Shown piece after piece: positions 46,469 to 55,491 of a DNA stretch of 64,000 nt (its first letter is position 1; every line of letters begins with the position of its first letter). Below the pieces are notes generated by a model. That model saw only the letters and a list, made by a program, of their open reading frames with translations. It made no database searches and was not told where the DNA came from. Source of the stretch: Pseudoalteromonas holothuriae (GTDB lineage: Bacteria > Pseudomonadota > Gammaproteobacteria > Enterobacterales > Alteromonadaceae); contig NZ_CAMAPC010000012.1 of the NCBI RefSeq assembly GCF_945859825.1, positions 1-64,000 of the forward strand. Reading direction: 5' to 3'. The position numbers and the translations under genes are program-made.

Positions 46469-48496
46469 TTAAAGCATTCCTTCTGTTGGCATTTCGTTAG
46501 CAGGGGCTTGACTTTTTTGTGCATATTGCTGAGCTAAGTAAATTGACAGTTGTTCGATACTTGGGTGATTCAATACAATTTCTACTCTAATGCTTAGGTC
46601 TAATTGTCTAGATAACTCATGTACCAAAGACATCGCGTCAATGGAGTCAAGACCAATTTGCATGAGCTGTTGTGACGAGGACAAAGTGTTAACAGCTTGA
46701 CCTAATCGATTACTTATCCATTGCATTATCCAGCTGGCAATATGGGGGGGGTCAAATGCCTTTATCGGTGCAATAGCTGCATTGCTAATCGGCGCTTGTT
46801 GCCATTTGGCGACAGCTTCAAGTTCATTATTTATATAAGCTTGCTTACAGGCTAACCGTTGAATTTTACCCGAGCTAGTTTTGCTTAAAGTGGCTGGCTT
46901 GATGAGCACGATTGCCGTCACTCTTAGCTCGTGTTCTTGAGCTATGATGGCTCTAATTTGTTTAAATAAGGGCACATAATCGTCATACCTCATCGATTCT
47001 CTAGTAAGCTCCTGCACTAATACTAACTCTTTAGTATTGTTGTCATGCGCTACTTCAAAGATGGCAGCGCCATGAGGAGTAAGTTGTTTGCTTAATGACG
47101 TTAATGAATGCTCAATATCTTGAGGATAATAATTACAGCCATGCAAAATGAGCATCTCTTTTTTACGGCCAGTAACATATAGTTGTTGTTGCTCAACAAA
47201 GCCTAGATCTCCTGTTGCCATAAAGCCGGGATCACCCTCAATGTTTAAGTTAAATGTCTGTTCATTGAGCTCTGGTTTTTGCCAATATCCGCGAGTTACA
47301 CTGTCTCCCTTATACATAATTTCGCCGATTTGCCCGTCAGGAAGTGGCATGCGGGTATTTACATCGACGATGCGCAGAGGTATTTGCTCTATAAGTTGTC
47401 CAGAACTTGCGATGTGTTTTGCAGAAGCAGGGTCTACTTTGACTTTGTCGATGCTAAAAGCTTGGCTATCGACACTAAGCAGCTTATAAGGCTTATTTAT
47501 AGGTGTTGCTGTCACAAGTAAACACGCTTCAGCCATGCCATAACTAGGCTTTACAGCGTTTTTTGCAAGACCATTGTAATGAAAATAATCATAAAAATTA
47601 TCAAGCGTATGCGCATTAACAGGCTCAGCACCATTGATTAAAATGCGTAGAGAGGAAAGATCAAGCGTTGACCTTTGTGTTGCAGTCACTTTTTCTACCG
47701 CTAAATCGAATATGAAGTTAGGCGCTGCGGTTACGGTGGCTTTTAGAGCAGTGATTGCTTGCAAAAGTACATAGGGGTTTTGTGCTACTTTAGCTGATGC
47801 CAAAATGTGTATAGTCGCACCCGCTCTAATTGGTGAAAGGATCCCGCCAACACATCCCATATCGTGATACAGCGGCAGCCAATTAATCATGATATCCGAC
47901 TGACACATGTCATATGTATCAATGATCAGCCCAGTATTTGAAAGTAAATTGTAGTGAGACAGCATCACGCCTTTTGGTTGTCCTGTTGAGCCTGAGCTGT
48001 ACTGTAAATATGCAATATCATGAGTATCGATATTGGCAGTTTGCCAAAGTGTTGCATCGTTGATATTGAGCTTGTCAGCAAACACGGTATTGATTTTTAA
48101 ATTGTGCGCTTTACACCAATCTTCAGTAGCGTTGCTGTCTTGGCTTAAGCACACAAGCGTGTTTGGTTGGCAGTCTTGTACTATGCTATTGAGCCTACGC
48201 CAATCACGTGCTTTACGACGTGCAGGGTAAATAGGAACGGCAACTACGCCGGCGTAAATACAGGCAAAAAATGCGACCACATAGTCAATGCCGTTTGGCA
48301 TAAGGAGCATTACTCTGTCGCCAAATTTGTTGTGTTGTGAGAGTGTATTAGCAAGCGCTTTGGCACGTTGTGCAAGTTGCGAATAGGTAAGGGCTTGGCT
48401 ATCACTACCGTGGTATACTGACAGTGCAATATGGTTGGAATTTGTGTGCGCTTGGTGTTCGAGTACTTGTTGCCAGTTACTAAATTGACCTTTCAT
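46469..48496 (-). CDS. Fatty acyl-AMP ligase with C-terminal acyl carrier domain (FAAL-ACP)
   Basis: 675 residues. An ANL-superfamily adenylating domain runs from about 1 to 570, with YSSGSTGQPKG (about 169), LPLYHDMGCVGG, ATGDLGF and TSSGKIQR. The layout and the length before the C-terminal subdomain fit FAALs, which activate free fatty acids as acyl-AMP and transfer them to a carrier protein instead of CoA. The C-terminal 80 residues are an ACP with the phosphopantetheine Ser in GLDSIDAMSL (about 617). It starts the lipopeptide by loading the acyl chain onto itself. ATG 48496 is preceded by AAAGAG with 8 bases spacing. Chain length cannot be read from the sequence. Confidence 0.93.
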   Translation of the reverse strand: MKGQFSNWQQVLEHQAHTNSNHIALSVYHGSDSQALTYSQLAQRAKALANTLSQHNKFGDRVMLLMPNGIDYVVAFFACIYAGVVAVPIYPARRKARDWRRLNSIVQDCQPNTLVCLSQDSNATEDWCKAHNLKINTVFADKLNINDATLWQTANIDTHDIAYLQYSSGSTGQPKGVMLSHYNLLSNTGLIIDTYDMCQSDIMINWLPLYHDMGCVGGILSPIRAGATIHILASAKVAQNPYVLLQAITALKATVTAAPNFIFDLAVEKVTATQRSTLDLSSLRILINGAEPVNAHTLDNFYDYFHYNGLAKNAVKPSYGMAEACLLVTATPINKPYKLLSVDSQAFSIDKVKVDPASAKHIASSGQLIEQIPLRIVDVNTRMPLPDGQIGEIMYKGDSVTRGYWQKPELNEQTFNLNIEGDPGFMATGDLGFVEQQQLYVTGRKKEMLILHGCNYYPQDIEHSLTSLSKQLTPHGAAIFEVAHDNNTKELVLVQELTRESMRYDDYVPLFKQIRAIIAQEHELRVTAIVLIKPATLSKTSSGKIQRLACKQAYINNELEAVAKWQQAPISNAAIAPIKAFDPPHIASWIMQWISNRLGQAVNTLSSSQQLMQIGLDSIDAMSLVHELSRQLDLSIRVEIVLNHPSIEQLSIYLAQQYAQKSQAPANEMPTEGML

Positions 48497-48555
48497 GTTA
48501 TTTACTCTTTTTTAGTCTGGTTGTAAAAAGGTGTTTTTAATGTACGAACACTGCT

Positions 48556-49542
48556 TTAGGGTTGTTCGCTATAGCCTTGTGCCATTGCGACAATGACTTT
48601 TCTATCACCGCTGAAAGTACTGCGACCATGTGCAGCAAGCATGTTATCGAGCATCATGATGTCGCCTTGCTGCCACGGAAAGCTAACTTGGCATTGCTCA
48701 AGTACATCTCGAATATGTTGAAGATCGTCATCTTTAATTGGGCTGCCATCGCCGTAATACACATTTCTTGGCAGGTTTTCTTCGCCTACAATCGAGATAA
48801 GCGTGTCTTTAATATGTTCATCTAGGTTAGAAATATGAAACAAGTGAGCTTGGTTAAACCACACTTTTTCATGTGTATGCGGATGTGTTGATATTGCTTG
48901 GCATATTTGCTTTGTTTGCAGCTCGCCATCTTCTTTCCAAATGCACTCAATATGGTGCTGAGCGCAAAAACTCTCAACTTGTGCCTTGTCAGATGTACCA
49001 AACGCTTGCTGCCAAGACAGGTCTAAGCCATTACCGTAGTTACGAATATATAACAGCCCATGGTTTACAAAACGGTCGCGAATAGCTGGGTCAATTTTTT
49101 TATATATAAGTCGGCTATCTGCAATAGGCGTTTCGCCATTTTGCTCGGGAGCAATTTCGCAGTGAAACCAGATTTTTAGTGGCCAATTTAAGGTGTAAGC
49201 TTGCTCATTATGTAATGGAATAACTTGATGAGCAGGGTACTCTGTAGAGGTATAAACCCCACTAGACACTTCATTACGTGGGGTTGAAGCATAATCATAA
49301 GTTAGCAAATCGTGGCCAAATATACGTGCAAATGCATTGAAGTCTTCAGCTCCATCAATAGCAAAACCTCTGAACAATAATCCACCGTGGATATGCAATT
49401 GCTGTTCAACAAGTTGCTTTATGTCGTCTATACAATCTCGCCACACAGGACTGTTTATAGGTTGAACTAGCACTGGTAAACCTGCTGAATGAAAATGATG
49501 GTCTATAGAAATTGACATATAAGTCAATGGGTTAATTGGCAT
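48556..49542 (-). CDS. Stand-alone TauD/SyrP-type aspartyl beta-hydroxylase
   Basis: About 328 residues from ATG 49542 (MPINPLTYMS), preceded by AGGG at 8 bases; a TTG at 49557 is possible but less well placed. It is an Fe(II)/2-oxoglutarate dioxygenase of the TauD fold: GLLFRGFAI, iron ligands HNE (about 112) and distal His in LAAHGRSTF (about 303), and the 2-oxoglutarate Arg in GDRK. It is clearly related to the dioxygenase domain at the end of the 3.1-kDa-residue NRPS (shared PRNV.YGD and LDNMLAAH blocks). In siderophore clusters such stand-alone enzymes (TbetaH subtype) hydroxylate carrier-bound Asp at the beta carbon, with stereochemistry opposite to the fused subtype. It is the first gene of the operon. 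Confidence 0.9.
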   Translation of the reverse strand: MPINPLTYMSISIDHHFHSAGLPVLVQPINSPVWRDCIDDIKQLVEQQLHIHGGLLFRGFAIDGAEDFNAFARIFGHDLLTYDYASTPRNEVSSGVYTSTEYPAHQVIPLHNEQAYTLNWPLKIWFHCEIAPEQNGETPIADSRLIYKKIDPAIRDRFVNHGLLYIRNYGNGLDLSWQQAFGTSDKAQVESFCAQHHIECIWKEDGELQTKQICQAISTHPHTHEKVWFNQAHLFHISNLDEHIKDTLISIVGEENLPRNVYYGDGSPIKDDDLQHIRDVLEQCQVSFPWQQGDIMMLDNMLAAHGRSTFSGDRKVIVAMAQGYSEQP

Positions 49543-49654
49543 GGCGTATTCCCTCAAAAGAAACTATGGCAAAGCGCTGTTGGCTATTTAAAACAATACC
49601 AGCGAGATAAAAGTGCGTATGATAAAGGCAAAGAAACAACATATCAACAATCTT

Positions 49655-49689
49655 AATGATAATAGTTTTTATTAATCTTTGTGTGTCAG
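49655..49689 (-). promoter_or_regulatory. Candidate Fur-controlled promoter of the NRPS operon
   Basis: AATGATAATAGTTTTTATT (49655-49673) keeps a perfect Fur half-site and 6 of 9 matches in the other half. On the minus strand it overlaps a TATTAT -10 (49659-49664), with CTGACA (49684-49689) as a possible -35 at a long 19-base spacing. Repression by iron-loaded Fur would block polymerase here. Confidence 0.5.
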
Positions 49690-49890
49690 TACCCTTTATA
49701 CTTCACTCTAAAGAGCAGTTAAATCTCTGAAGAAAATAGTTTGTTTTTTATTTGATGGTATTTTGCGCCGATTTTGATTGAAAAAAGTAAATAATAAGCA
49801 GGAGAGTAAACTCAAGTTACTATGCTGATTGGTAGGACTAATCTCTCGGTACGGTTATAAATAAATTAATATCCGCGAAGTGCGTCAAAA

Positions 49891-49918
49891 TCATTTGCAA
49901 ATGAAAACTGTTTTCATT
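49891..49918. promoter_or_regulatory. Overlapping Fur-box-like palindromes before the receptor gene
   Basis: A perfect 14-base palindrome TCATTTGCAAATGA (49891-49904) overlaps a perfect 19-base palindrome AATGAAAACTGTTTTCATT (49900-49918). The latter has the 9-1-9 form of a Fur box. They lie 165-190 bases before the TonB receptor, where iron regulation is expected. Confidence 0.65.
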
Positions 49919-50082
49919 AACATGCGCAAAAACTAAATAATAAATACGAATATATATCATTACTAAATGCGTTCCTTTCTTGGTTATGTGCTCTTATAAA
50001 ATGAGACCAAATCTGGGCCTATTGGTAACAATGTATCGTTTATAAATTTTTATTGTCTCTTTAGCCGCATTAGGAGTGCTTT

Positions 50083-52302
50083 GTGAAACAACCTTATACA
50101 ACTGCTTTGTTTAAAAAGTCGTTTATCGTTATGGCTGTCGCTTCGGCGTTGTCACCTACTTTATCTGTTGCTCAAACGTCACAAGATAGTGATATCGAAG
50201 TAATTACAGTAAAGGGTCGTGCTGCACAGTTTTACTTCGTTGAACAAGCAACGATGGCAACCAAGACACCAACAGATTATATGGATCTACCACAATCGGT
50301 GCAGGTGTTGAGCAAGCAATTAATCCAAGACCAAGCTGCACGTCAAACGACCGATCTATATCGCTCTATTTCTGGTGTTACGCAGTTTAGTTATTCAGGT
50401 ATAACGGCCCGCGGTTTTAGACAAGATCAAGTAAGATATGACGGTGTACAGGGTGACCCGTATTCAGGCTTTTCGATCCCACAGCTATTCAATGTTGAAC
50501 GCGTTGAAGTGCTAAAAGGCCCAACGGGTATGCTTTATGGTGCAGGCCAACCTGGTGGACTACTAAATTATGTTTCTAAAAAGCCGAAGTTTGAGCAAAC
50601 GACACAAATGGCACTTTTTGCAGGCAATGACGATTTACTAGGTGGTCATCTCGAAACAACGGGTACTTTAAGCGAGGATGTACTTGCTTATCGCGTAGCT
50701 GGTTTCCATCAAAATAAAAACAGCTATCGTAATAATGTAGAAGAAGCGAACACGCTGTTATCTGCAGGCATAACTTGGTATGCCAATGATAAAACTGAGC
50801 TGATTTTTCAATATGATCATATTGATCAAGCCCTAGACGGTCACCGTTTACGTGGCGTGCCAGTTGATGATAACGGCCACTTTTTGACAAACATAAGTTA
50901 TAACGCAAATGAAAAGTCTGACTTTCAAAACTTAAAAGCGGATGTGTTTCAGCTGACTGCAAATTTTGACATAGCCAACAACCTTAGCAACACCACTGTT
51001 ATTCGTGGTTTTAGTAATGAACGGGCACAGCAATACCACGAAAATCTGGGATTGATCGCTGATTTATCTGAAGGGCAAAAAGAACAGTATTTACCCGTAT
51101 TAGATATGTTGGGAATGGCAACACAGGATACGGCGATGATGCGTCAATTCCGCGATCAGAATCGTGAGAATGAGGAATGGAGTGTTACAACTGATTTTGT
51201 CTACGAAGGAACATTTGCAGGCACTGAGCATATGATTTTATTTGGTGCTGACTACGCTGAGGTTGAACAAGAATTTGAAAATAAAGTGAGTGACTTAACC
51301 AGAACACTTAACCCAGCAAACTATGCAGATCCGCGAGAAATATTTAACCCTGAGAACCATGTACCGACACTTGATATAATCAATCCTTTGTACAATGCAG
51401 ATACCAGCAAGTACAAGCGCATCAATGCGGCGGTTCGTAAATCAAAAAGTCAACGCCAAGGTTTATATTTGCAAGACCAAATTCGTTTAACTGAACAGTG
51501 GCTTGCAATTGCAGGCCTTCGCTATGACCGCTTTGAAGACCAAGAGGGAATAAAAGTAGTTAACGATAACAAACTGAGTCCTCGTATTGGCGCGATTTAT
51601 CAACCTAACGAAAATATGTCGCTGTTTGTCAATCGCTCTGAAGGCTTTAGTCCACAATCATTAAGTCAACAACCTGAATCAGGCGAAATATTTGGTCCAG
51701 AAACAAGCACACAACATGAATTTGGATTAAGAAATATTTGGTTAGACGGTAACTTAACAACAACGTTTACTACCTATCATATTGTTAAAAATGATGTGGC
51801 AGTAAGTAACCCTAATTACGTCGAAGGCAATGGCTTACCCGAGCAATTACAAATTGGTGAAGTAACGAGTAAAGGTGTTGAGCTTGATATAATTGGTGAT
51901 ATTGCAGATGATCTAACTGGTACTATTAGTTATGCCTATAACGATGCGACTATTACCGGTGGTAACCCCAAAGATATATCTAATACGGTAGGTAAAGAAT
52001 TTGCCAATGCGCCGGATCACACATTGGGCATGTGGGCGCGTTATGCCCTACCAACTCTTAACTCATCAATCTCGCTAGGTTTTGATTATGTTGATGAACG
52101 TGTGAGTTTAAGTGGCCAAACGGTGCGCTCATATGTCACTTGGGATGCAAGCTGGCAGACTCAAATTGATAACTTTGAAATTCAGCTTAACTTAAAGAAT
52201 ATCTTTGACAAAGAATACGCAACAAGCGGCTTTAACAAGCGCAACGGGCACTTCCCTGGTGAACCAAGAAGTGTTGTGCTGCAGGTCAGCTACGCGCTGT
52301 AA
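50083..52302 (+). CDS. TonB-dependent ferric siderophore receptor
   Basis: 739 residues, GTG start with AGGAG upstream (50070-50074). The signal peptide is followed by a TonB-box-like EVITVKG. The plug domain (about 50-165) has TPTDYMDLPQSVQVLSKQLI, ITARGFRQDQVRYDG and VERVEVLKGPTGMLYGAGQPGG, the classical TonB siderophore-receptor signature. A 22-strand barrel follows, with YDRFEDQEG, NKLSPRIGAIYQPNENMSLF and the terminal strand of the FhuE/FepA type. There is no N-terminal STN signalling domain, so it should not drive a sigma factor. It takes up an iron-siderophore complex across the outer membrane; its divergent position next to the NRPS operon makes that product the likely ligand. Confidence 0.93.
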   Translation: MKQPYTTALFKKSFIVMAVASALSPTLSVAQTSQDSDIEVITVKGRAAQFYFVEQATMATKTPTDYMDLPQSVQVLSKQLIQDQAARQTTDLYRSISGVTQFSYSGITARGFRQDQVRYDGVQGDPYSGFSIPQLFNVERVEVLKGPTGMLYGAGQPGGLLNYVSKKPKFEQTTQMALFAGNDDLLGGHLETTGTLSEDVLAYRVAGFHQNKNSYRNNVEEANTLLSAGITWYANDKTELIFQYDHIDQALDGHRLRGVPVDDNGHFLTNISYNANEKSDFQNLKADVFQLTANFDIANNLSNTTVIRGFSNERAQQYHENLGLIADLSEGQKEQYLPVLDMLGMATQDTAMMRQFRDQNRENEEWSVTTDFVYEGTFAGTEHMILFGADYAEVEQEFENKVSDLTRTLNPANYADPREIFNPENHVPTLDIINPLYNADTSKYKRINAAVRKSKSQRQGLYLQDQIRLTEQWLAIAGLRYDRFEDQEGIKVVNDNKLSPRIGAIYQPNENMSLFVNRSEGFSPQSLSQQPESGEIFGPETSTQHEFGLRNIWLDGNLTTTFTTYHIVKNDVAVSNPNYVEGNGLPEQLQIGEVTSKGVELDIIGDIADDLTGTISYAYNDATITGGNPKDISNTVGKEFANAPDHTLGMWARYALPTLNSSISLGFDYVDERVSLSGQTVRSYVTWDASWQTQIDNFEIQLNLKNIFDKEYATSGFNKRNGHFPGEPRSVVLQVSYAL

Positions 52303-52322
52303 TCAGTCCTTGCAAAATTTCG

Positions 52323-52345
52323 AGACCCCATTAATTGGGGTCTTT
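52323..52345 (+). terminator. Terminator-like hairpin between receptor and PepSY gene
   Basis: AGACCCCA (52323-52330) pairs with TGGGGTCT (52336-52343), with a weak T tract. It may attenuate rather than stop transcription into the next gene, which begins 30 bases later. Confidence 0.55.
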
Positions 52346-52373
52346 GCGTTTAACATGCAGATGAAATTATACG

Positions 52374-53576
52374 ATGAATAAGAAAACCTGGTACAAATGG
52401 CATAGCTTTGCGGGCATTAAGCTCTCGATTTTAATTTGTTTTATCTTGATCACAGGTACGTTAGCTGTAATTTCCCATGAAATAGATTGGCTGGCTAACC
52501 CGAGTAAACGTGTCTTGCCTGCTGTTGACTCATCCCAAGTGAATTGGTCTGCGGTTTATAAAGAAGCCAGACAAAGACAAAGCAAATATACTATTCAAAG
52601 TATTCATTCACCCATAGATAATTGGTTCGCAGTCGAAGTGATCACTCAAAACGAGCAGGGCATGCGGCACAGAGAGTATTACCATCCTATTACTGGCCAG
52701 TATCAAGGGGATGGGCGCTGGTATAATTGGCAACGGTTTTTTAGAATGTCGCATCGGCATTTAATGATGCCGACTATATACGGTACATCGATTGTCGGTA
52801 TCATGGGTGTAATAATGTTCTTTTCGCTTGTGTCTGGTTTTTTTATGTTCCCTAAGTGGTGGAAGAACTTTTTTAGAAAACCTCGTACACAAAATCGCAA
52901 AGTTTTTTGGAATGACTGCCATAGATTGTTCGGCTTATGGTCCAGTTGGTTGTTGCTCATGGTGTGCGTAACAGGTGTTTGGTATCTGGCGGAACTTTGG
53001 GGCTTAGATGCAGACTTCTCAGAGCAACAAGATCAAATAATAACGACCCAGAAAAAACCGATTATACCCAGTCAGGCCGTATTTAATAAAGCATTAGAGC
53101 GTGTTAGGGATTACCATGATATGCAAATTAAGGCCATTTTAATGCCATCAAATAGGTGGAGTACACTTATTTTCCAAGGGCAGAACGATACATTGTTAGT
53201 GAGAGACAGGGCTAATAATGTGATCTTTAATCCATTAAATGGGGATTATTTATCACGACGCTTCGCGCAAGAACAGTCTTTGCATGTGCGTATTTCAGAG
53301 GCTGCTGATCCATTGCATTTTGGTACTTTTTACGGTATTTCGAGTAAGATTGTTTACTTTATTTTCGGCTGTATTTTAAGTGCGTTGGCCGTTTCGGGTA
53401 CTTATATGTATGGTTTAAAGCTTGTTAGGCAGCACCGCGACGTTCCCATACAGCGTGCGAAAGTTTGGTATCTATCTTGGCAGGGCATGCATTATGGGCG
53501 TTGGTTAAGCATCTTTTTAATAACCCTTTGCTTTATTTTGACCGTGATTGTTTTTACCAATATTGTAATCTTGTAA
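52374..53576 (+). CDS. PepSY-associated membrane protein, possible ferric-siderophore reductase
   Basis: 400 residues with four main hydrophobic segments: about 14-34, 142-164, 184-206 and 322-345, plus a last one at the C-terminus (LSIFLITLCFILTVIVF). Conserved histidines (WHSFAGI, SHEIDW, MSHRHLMMP, CHRLFGLW) sit at the membrane edges and could bind heme. Proteins of the PepSY-TM (PiuB/YfeH-like) family often lie beside TonB siderophore receptors. They are thought to reduce or handle ferric siderophores at the inner membrane. It starts 72 bases after the receptor stop on the same strand and is probably co-regulated by Fur. The reductase role is inferred. Confidence 0.8.
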   Translation: MNKKTWYKWHSFAGIKLSILICFILITGTLAVISHEIDWLANPSKRVLPAVDSSQVNWSAVYKEARQRQSKYTIQSIHSPIDNWFAVEVITQNEQGMRHREYYHPITGQYQGDGRWYNWQRFFRMSHRHLMMPTIYGTSIVGIMGVIMFFSLVSGFFMFPKWWKNFFRKPRTQNRKVFWNDCHRLFGLWSSWLLLMVCVTGVWYLAELWGLDADFSEQQDQIITTQKKPIIPSQAVFNKALERVRDYHDMQIKAILMPSNRWSTLIFQGQNDTLLVRDRANNVIFNPLNGDYLSRRFAQEQSLHVRISEAADPLHFGTFYGISSKIVYFIFGCILSALAVSGTYMYGLKLVRQHRDVPIQRAKVWYLSWQGMHYGRWLSIFLITLCFILTVIVFTNIVIL

Positions 53577-54200
53577 AGATATGCTTTGGGAATATTTAGA
53601 GTTCAAAGGTGTTTCGGCGCGGTATTAACATCGTTCTTCTGTTGTAGTAGTGAATGTGTTTAAAAGAATAAATAAGCAAAATCTAGACACTTTTAAGCAA
53701 TAAGTAGTGGCCTTGGTGTTATTAAAAATTACACAATATTTTCAGTGCAATATTCTTTAGGTATTATTCTCCTTCGCTTTGCAATGCTGATCTGGGTCGG
53801 TCTGTTAGACAAGTGTTCTCTAATATATCTATTAGTTTTAAGTGATAAAACTCTATGTTAGCAACACACTAGAAGCAAAGACTCAATCTGCAGCACGCTT
53901 GTTACTGCTAGTTTTGACGATCATTTTAGAGCATAGTTTTACTAAATGTGCTCGTGCCCTGATACAGTTATTTTGATTGTAAGGTTGAAGATGTTATTCA
54001 GTATTTTGAATACTGATTTTATTTTCTCACTTGTCGTTACCAAATATTGCACAACAAACTCAGGTCGTGCTCATCGATTTTGAGGATATTATATTTGTGC
54101 CGATTGTTTTGCCACAGAATTGGCACACAAGGCAATATATTGGTTACAGATTATATAATCAGCAGTGTTTGTTAGTAATTTATGGAATAAAACGAAATAT
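53577..54200. other. Intergenic region, no gene recognised
   Basis: About 620 A+T-rich bases. One imperfect inverted repeat (TGTGCC near 54096 and GGCACA near 54121) could form a hairpin downstream of the tRNA genes on the minus strand. The open frame at 54031-54258 runs into a tRNA and is not a gene. Confidence 0.5.
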
Positions 54201-54277
54201 TGGTACAACCGAGTGGATTCGAACCACCGACCCCTACCATGTCAAGGTAGTGCTCTAACCAACTGAGCTACGGTTGT
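54201..54277 (-). tRNA. tRNA-Val (GAC), copy 2
   Basis: Read on the minus strand, the 77 bases fold as a full cloverleaf with encoded CCA: acceptor ACAACCG/CGGTTGT, anticodon stem CTACC/GGTAG with loop TTGACAT (anticodon GAC, valine), and T loop TTCGAAT. Confidence 0.95.
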
Positions 54278-54303
54278 ATTTTAGGTTTAAACTGGTATTG
54301 ATT

Positions 54304-54380
54304 TGGTACGACCGAGTGGATTCGAACCACCGACCCCTACCATGTCAAGGTAGTGCTCTAACCAACTGAGCTACGGTCGT
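54304..54380 (-). tRNA. tRNA-Val (GAC), copy 1
   Basis: Same as the neighbouring copy apart from one compensated base pair in the acceptor stem (ACGACCG/CGGTCGT). It lies first in the transcript; 26 bases separate the two genes. Confidence 0.95.
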
Positions 54381-54405
54381 ACTGTATTGCAAGGCAACGG
54401 CGGCT

Positions 54406-54434
54406 AATATATAGCGACTTGTCTGTTGGATCAA
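54406..54434 (-). promoter_or_regulatory. Promoter of the tRNA-Val pair
   Basis: On the minus strand TTGATC (54434-54429) and TATATT (54411-54406) are 17 bases apart. A GC-rich stretch GCCGCCG follows the -10 element, like the discriminator of stringently controlled stable-RNA promoters. Confidence 0.7.
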
Positions 54435-54477
54435 GCCAGATTGGTAAATTTTTGTTTGTTTGCAGGTTTTTTGCACA

Positions 54478-55491
54478 TCAAGGCTGAATTTTGCACGCTT
54501 TATAGAACTTTTGCCACCAAGTTACATGCTCTACTGCACTTATTTTAAGTTGTTGATAATAAGAGCCTGAATGTTCGATATCAAATAATTTACTGAAGGC
54601 ATCATCTGATTGCCATAAAATTACAAGAGCAGGAGAAGCATTTTGCAACATATTAGTGAGCTTAGATTGATAGCCTTGTAGTTGCGATAAATAAAAGCGA
54701 TTGAATACATTGCTCAGTATTTGTGCTTTTTGTTTATTTTTGTTCGATTGGCATATTTGTTCTGATGGATTAATGGTGTTTAACCACTCGGTTGTTACTC
54801 TATTGAGCATTATTTGTGTTCGAGCTGATGTAATTAGGCGTGAAATTGCATGGTTATTATTAAGCTTAGCGAGCGCATCGGTTATTAAGTTAGGATCAGT
54901 GTGTTGCCAATAATTTAAATTTGGTTGGCTTATCAGTTGTTGTAGTTTAGATAGTGTTGAGAGTGCTTCTAGGGCCTTGCTGAGCGGCACCTTATGATCT
55001 TCAAAGTCAATCTCCTGACTGGTGAGTAAAGACATTTTTGCAAGTTCTCGTTCGTTATAAACCATTTGTTCAAAATAGCTTGGTAGCTGGCGCTTTTTTT
55101 CGTTAAGGGCGGTTGTGAGCTTATTTTTGATTTCTGCGTCTTTGGTTGCGCTGTTGTTTAAGCAAATTTCAACATGTTTAATAAAGCGCAGAGCATATTT
55201 AAGCTGCTCACTAGGCACACGTACCTTTCCAAGTTGATTATTGTTTGAGGCAATTGTGTTCATTAATGTGCAATGATCCAAACTTGCAAGCTCTAACATG
55301 GATAATGTAATTTTTGAACTTGGTCGTGCTATATGTTTTGCGTTAAAGGGGGTTAGAGCAGTGGAAGTTGCCGCTCTTTTTTCCATTACGTTGGCAAGAC
55401 GTTGTTGATATTCAATATATGTGTCACTTGGTGCGGGCGAACAGCCCGCAATAAATGTTACCAAGCTAATTATTAGACAAAATAAACGCAA
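54478..55491 (-). CDS. DUF3080-type lipoprotein
   Basis: 337 residues. It has a lipoprotein signal peptide with lipobox IAGC (Cys17), so it is membrane-anchored. The remainder is helical and hydrophilic. Sequence style, size and location after a MATE exporter gene match the DUF3080 family of Shewanella and Pseudoalteromonas, whose function is unknown. Its start overlaps the end of the MATE gene by 26 bases, so the two are translated together. Confidence 0.7.
   Translation of the reverse strand: MRLFCLIISLVTFIAGCSPAPSDTYIEYQQRLANVMEKRAATSTALTPFNAKHIARPSSKITLSMLELASLDHCTLMNTIASNNNQLGKVRVPSEQLKYALRFIKHVEICLNNSATKDAEIKNKLTTALNEKKRQLPSYFEQMVYNERELAKMSLLTSQEIDFEDHKVPLSKALEALSTLSKLQQLISQPNLNYWQHTDPNLITDALAKLNNNHAISRLITSARTQIMLNRVTTEWLNTINPSEQICQSNKNKQKAQILSNVFNRFYLSQLQGYQSKLTNMLQNASPALVILWQSDDAFSKLFDIEHSGSYYQQLKISAVEHVTWWQKFYKACKIQP

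Noticed and set aside
47148..47521. Plus-strand open frames of 80-113 codons inside the FAAL gene
   Set aside because: They are antisense to a well-supported coding region, have no family features and no ribosome sites.
18378..53576. Known Pseudoalteromonas products: alterochromide or alterobactin
   Set aside because: There is no halogenase or polyene starter (alterochromide) and no catechol starter genes (alterobactin); a FAAL starts this pathway instead.
54031..54258. 75-codon plus-strand frame before the tRNA genes
   Set aside because: Its end reads through the complement of a tRNA, so it cannot be a normal coding gene.
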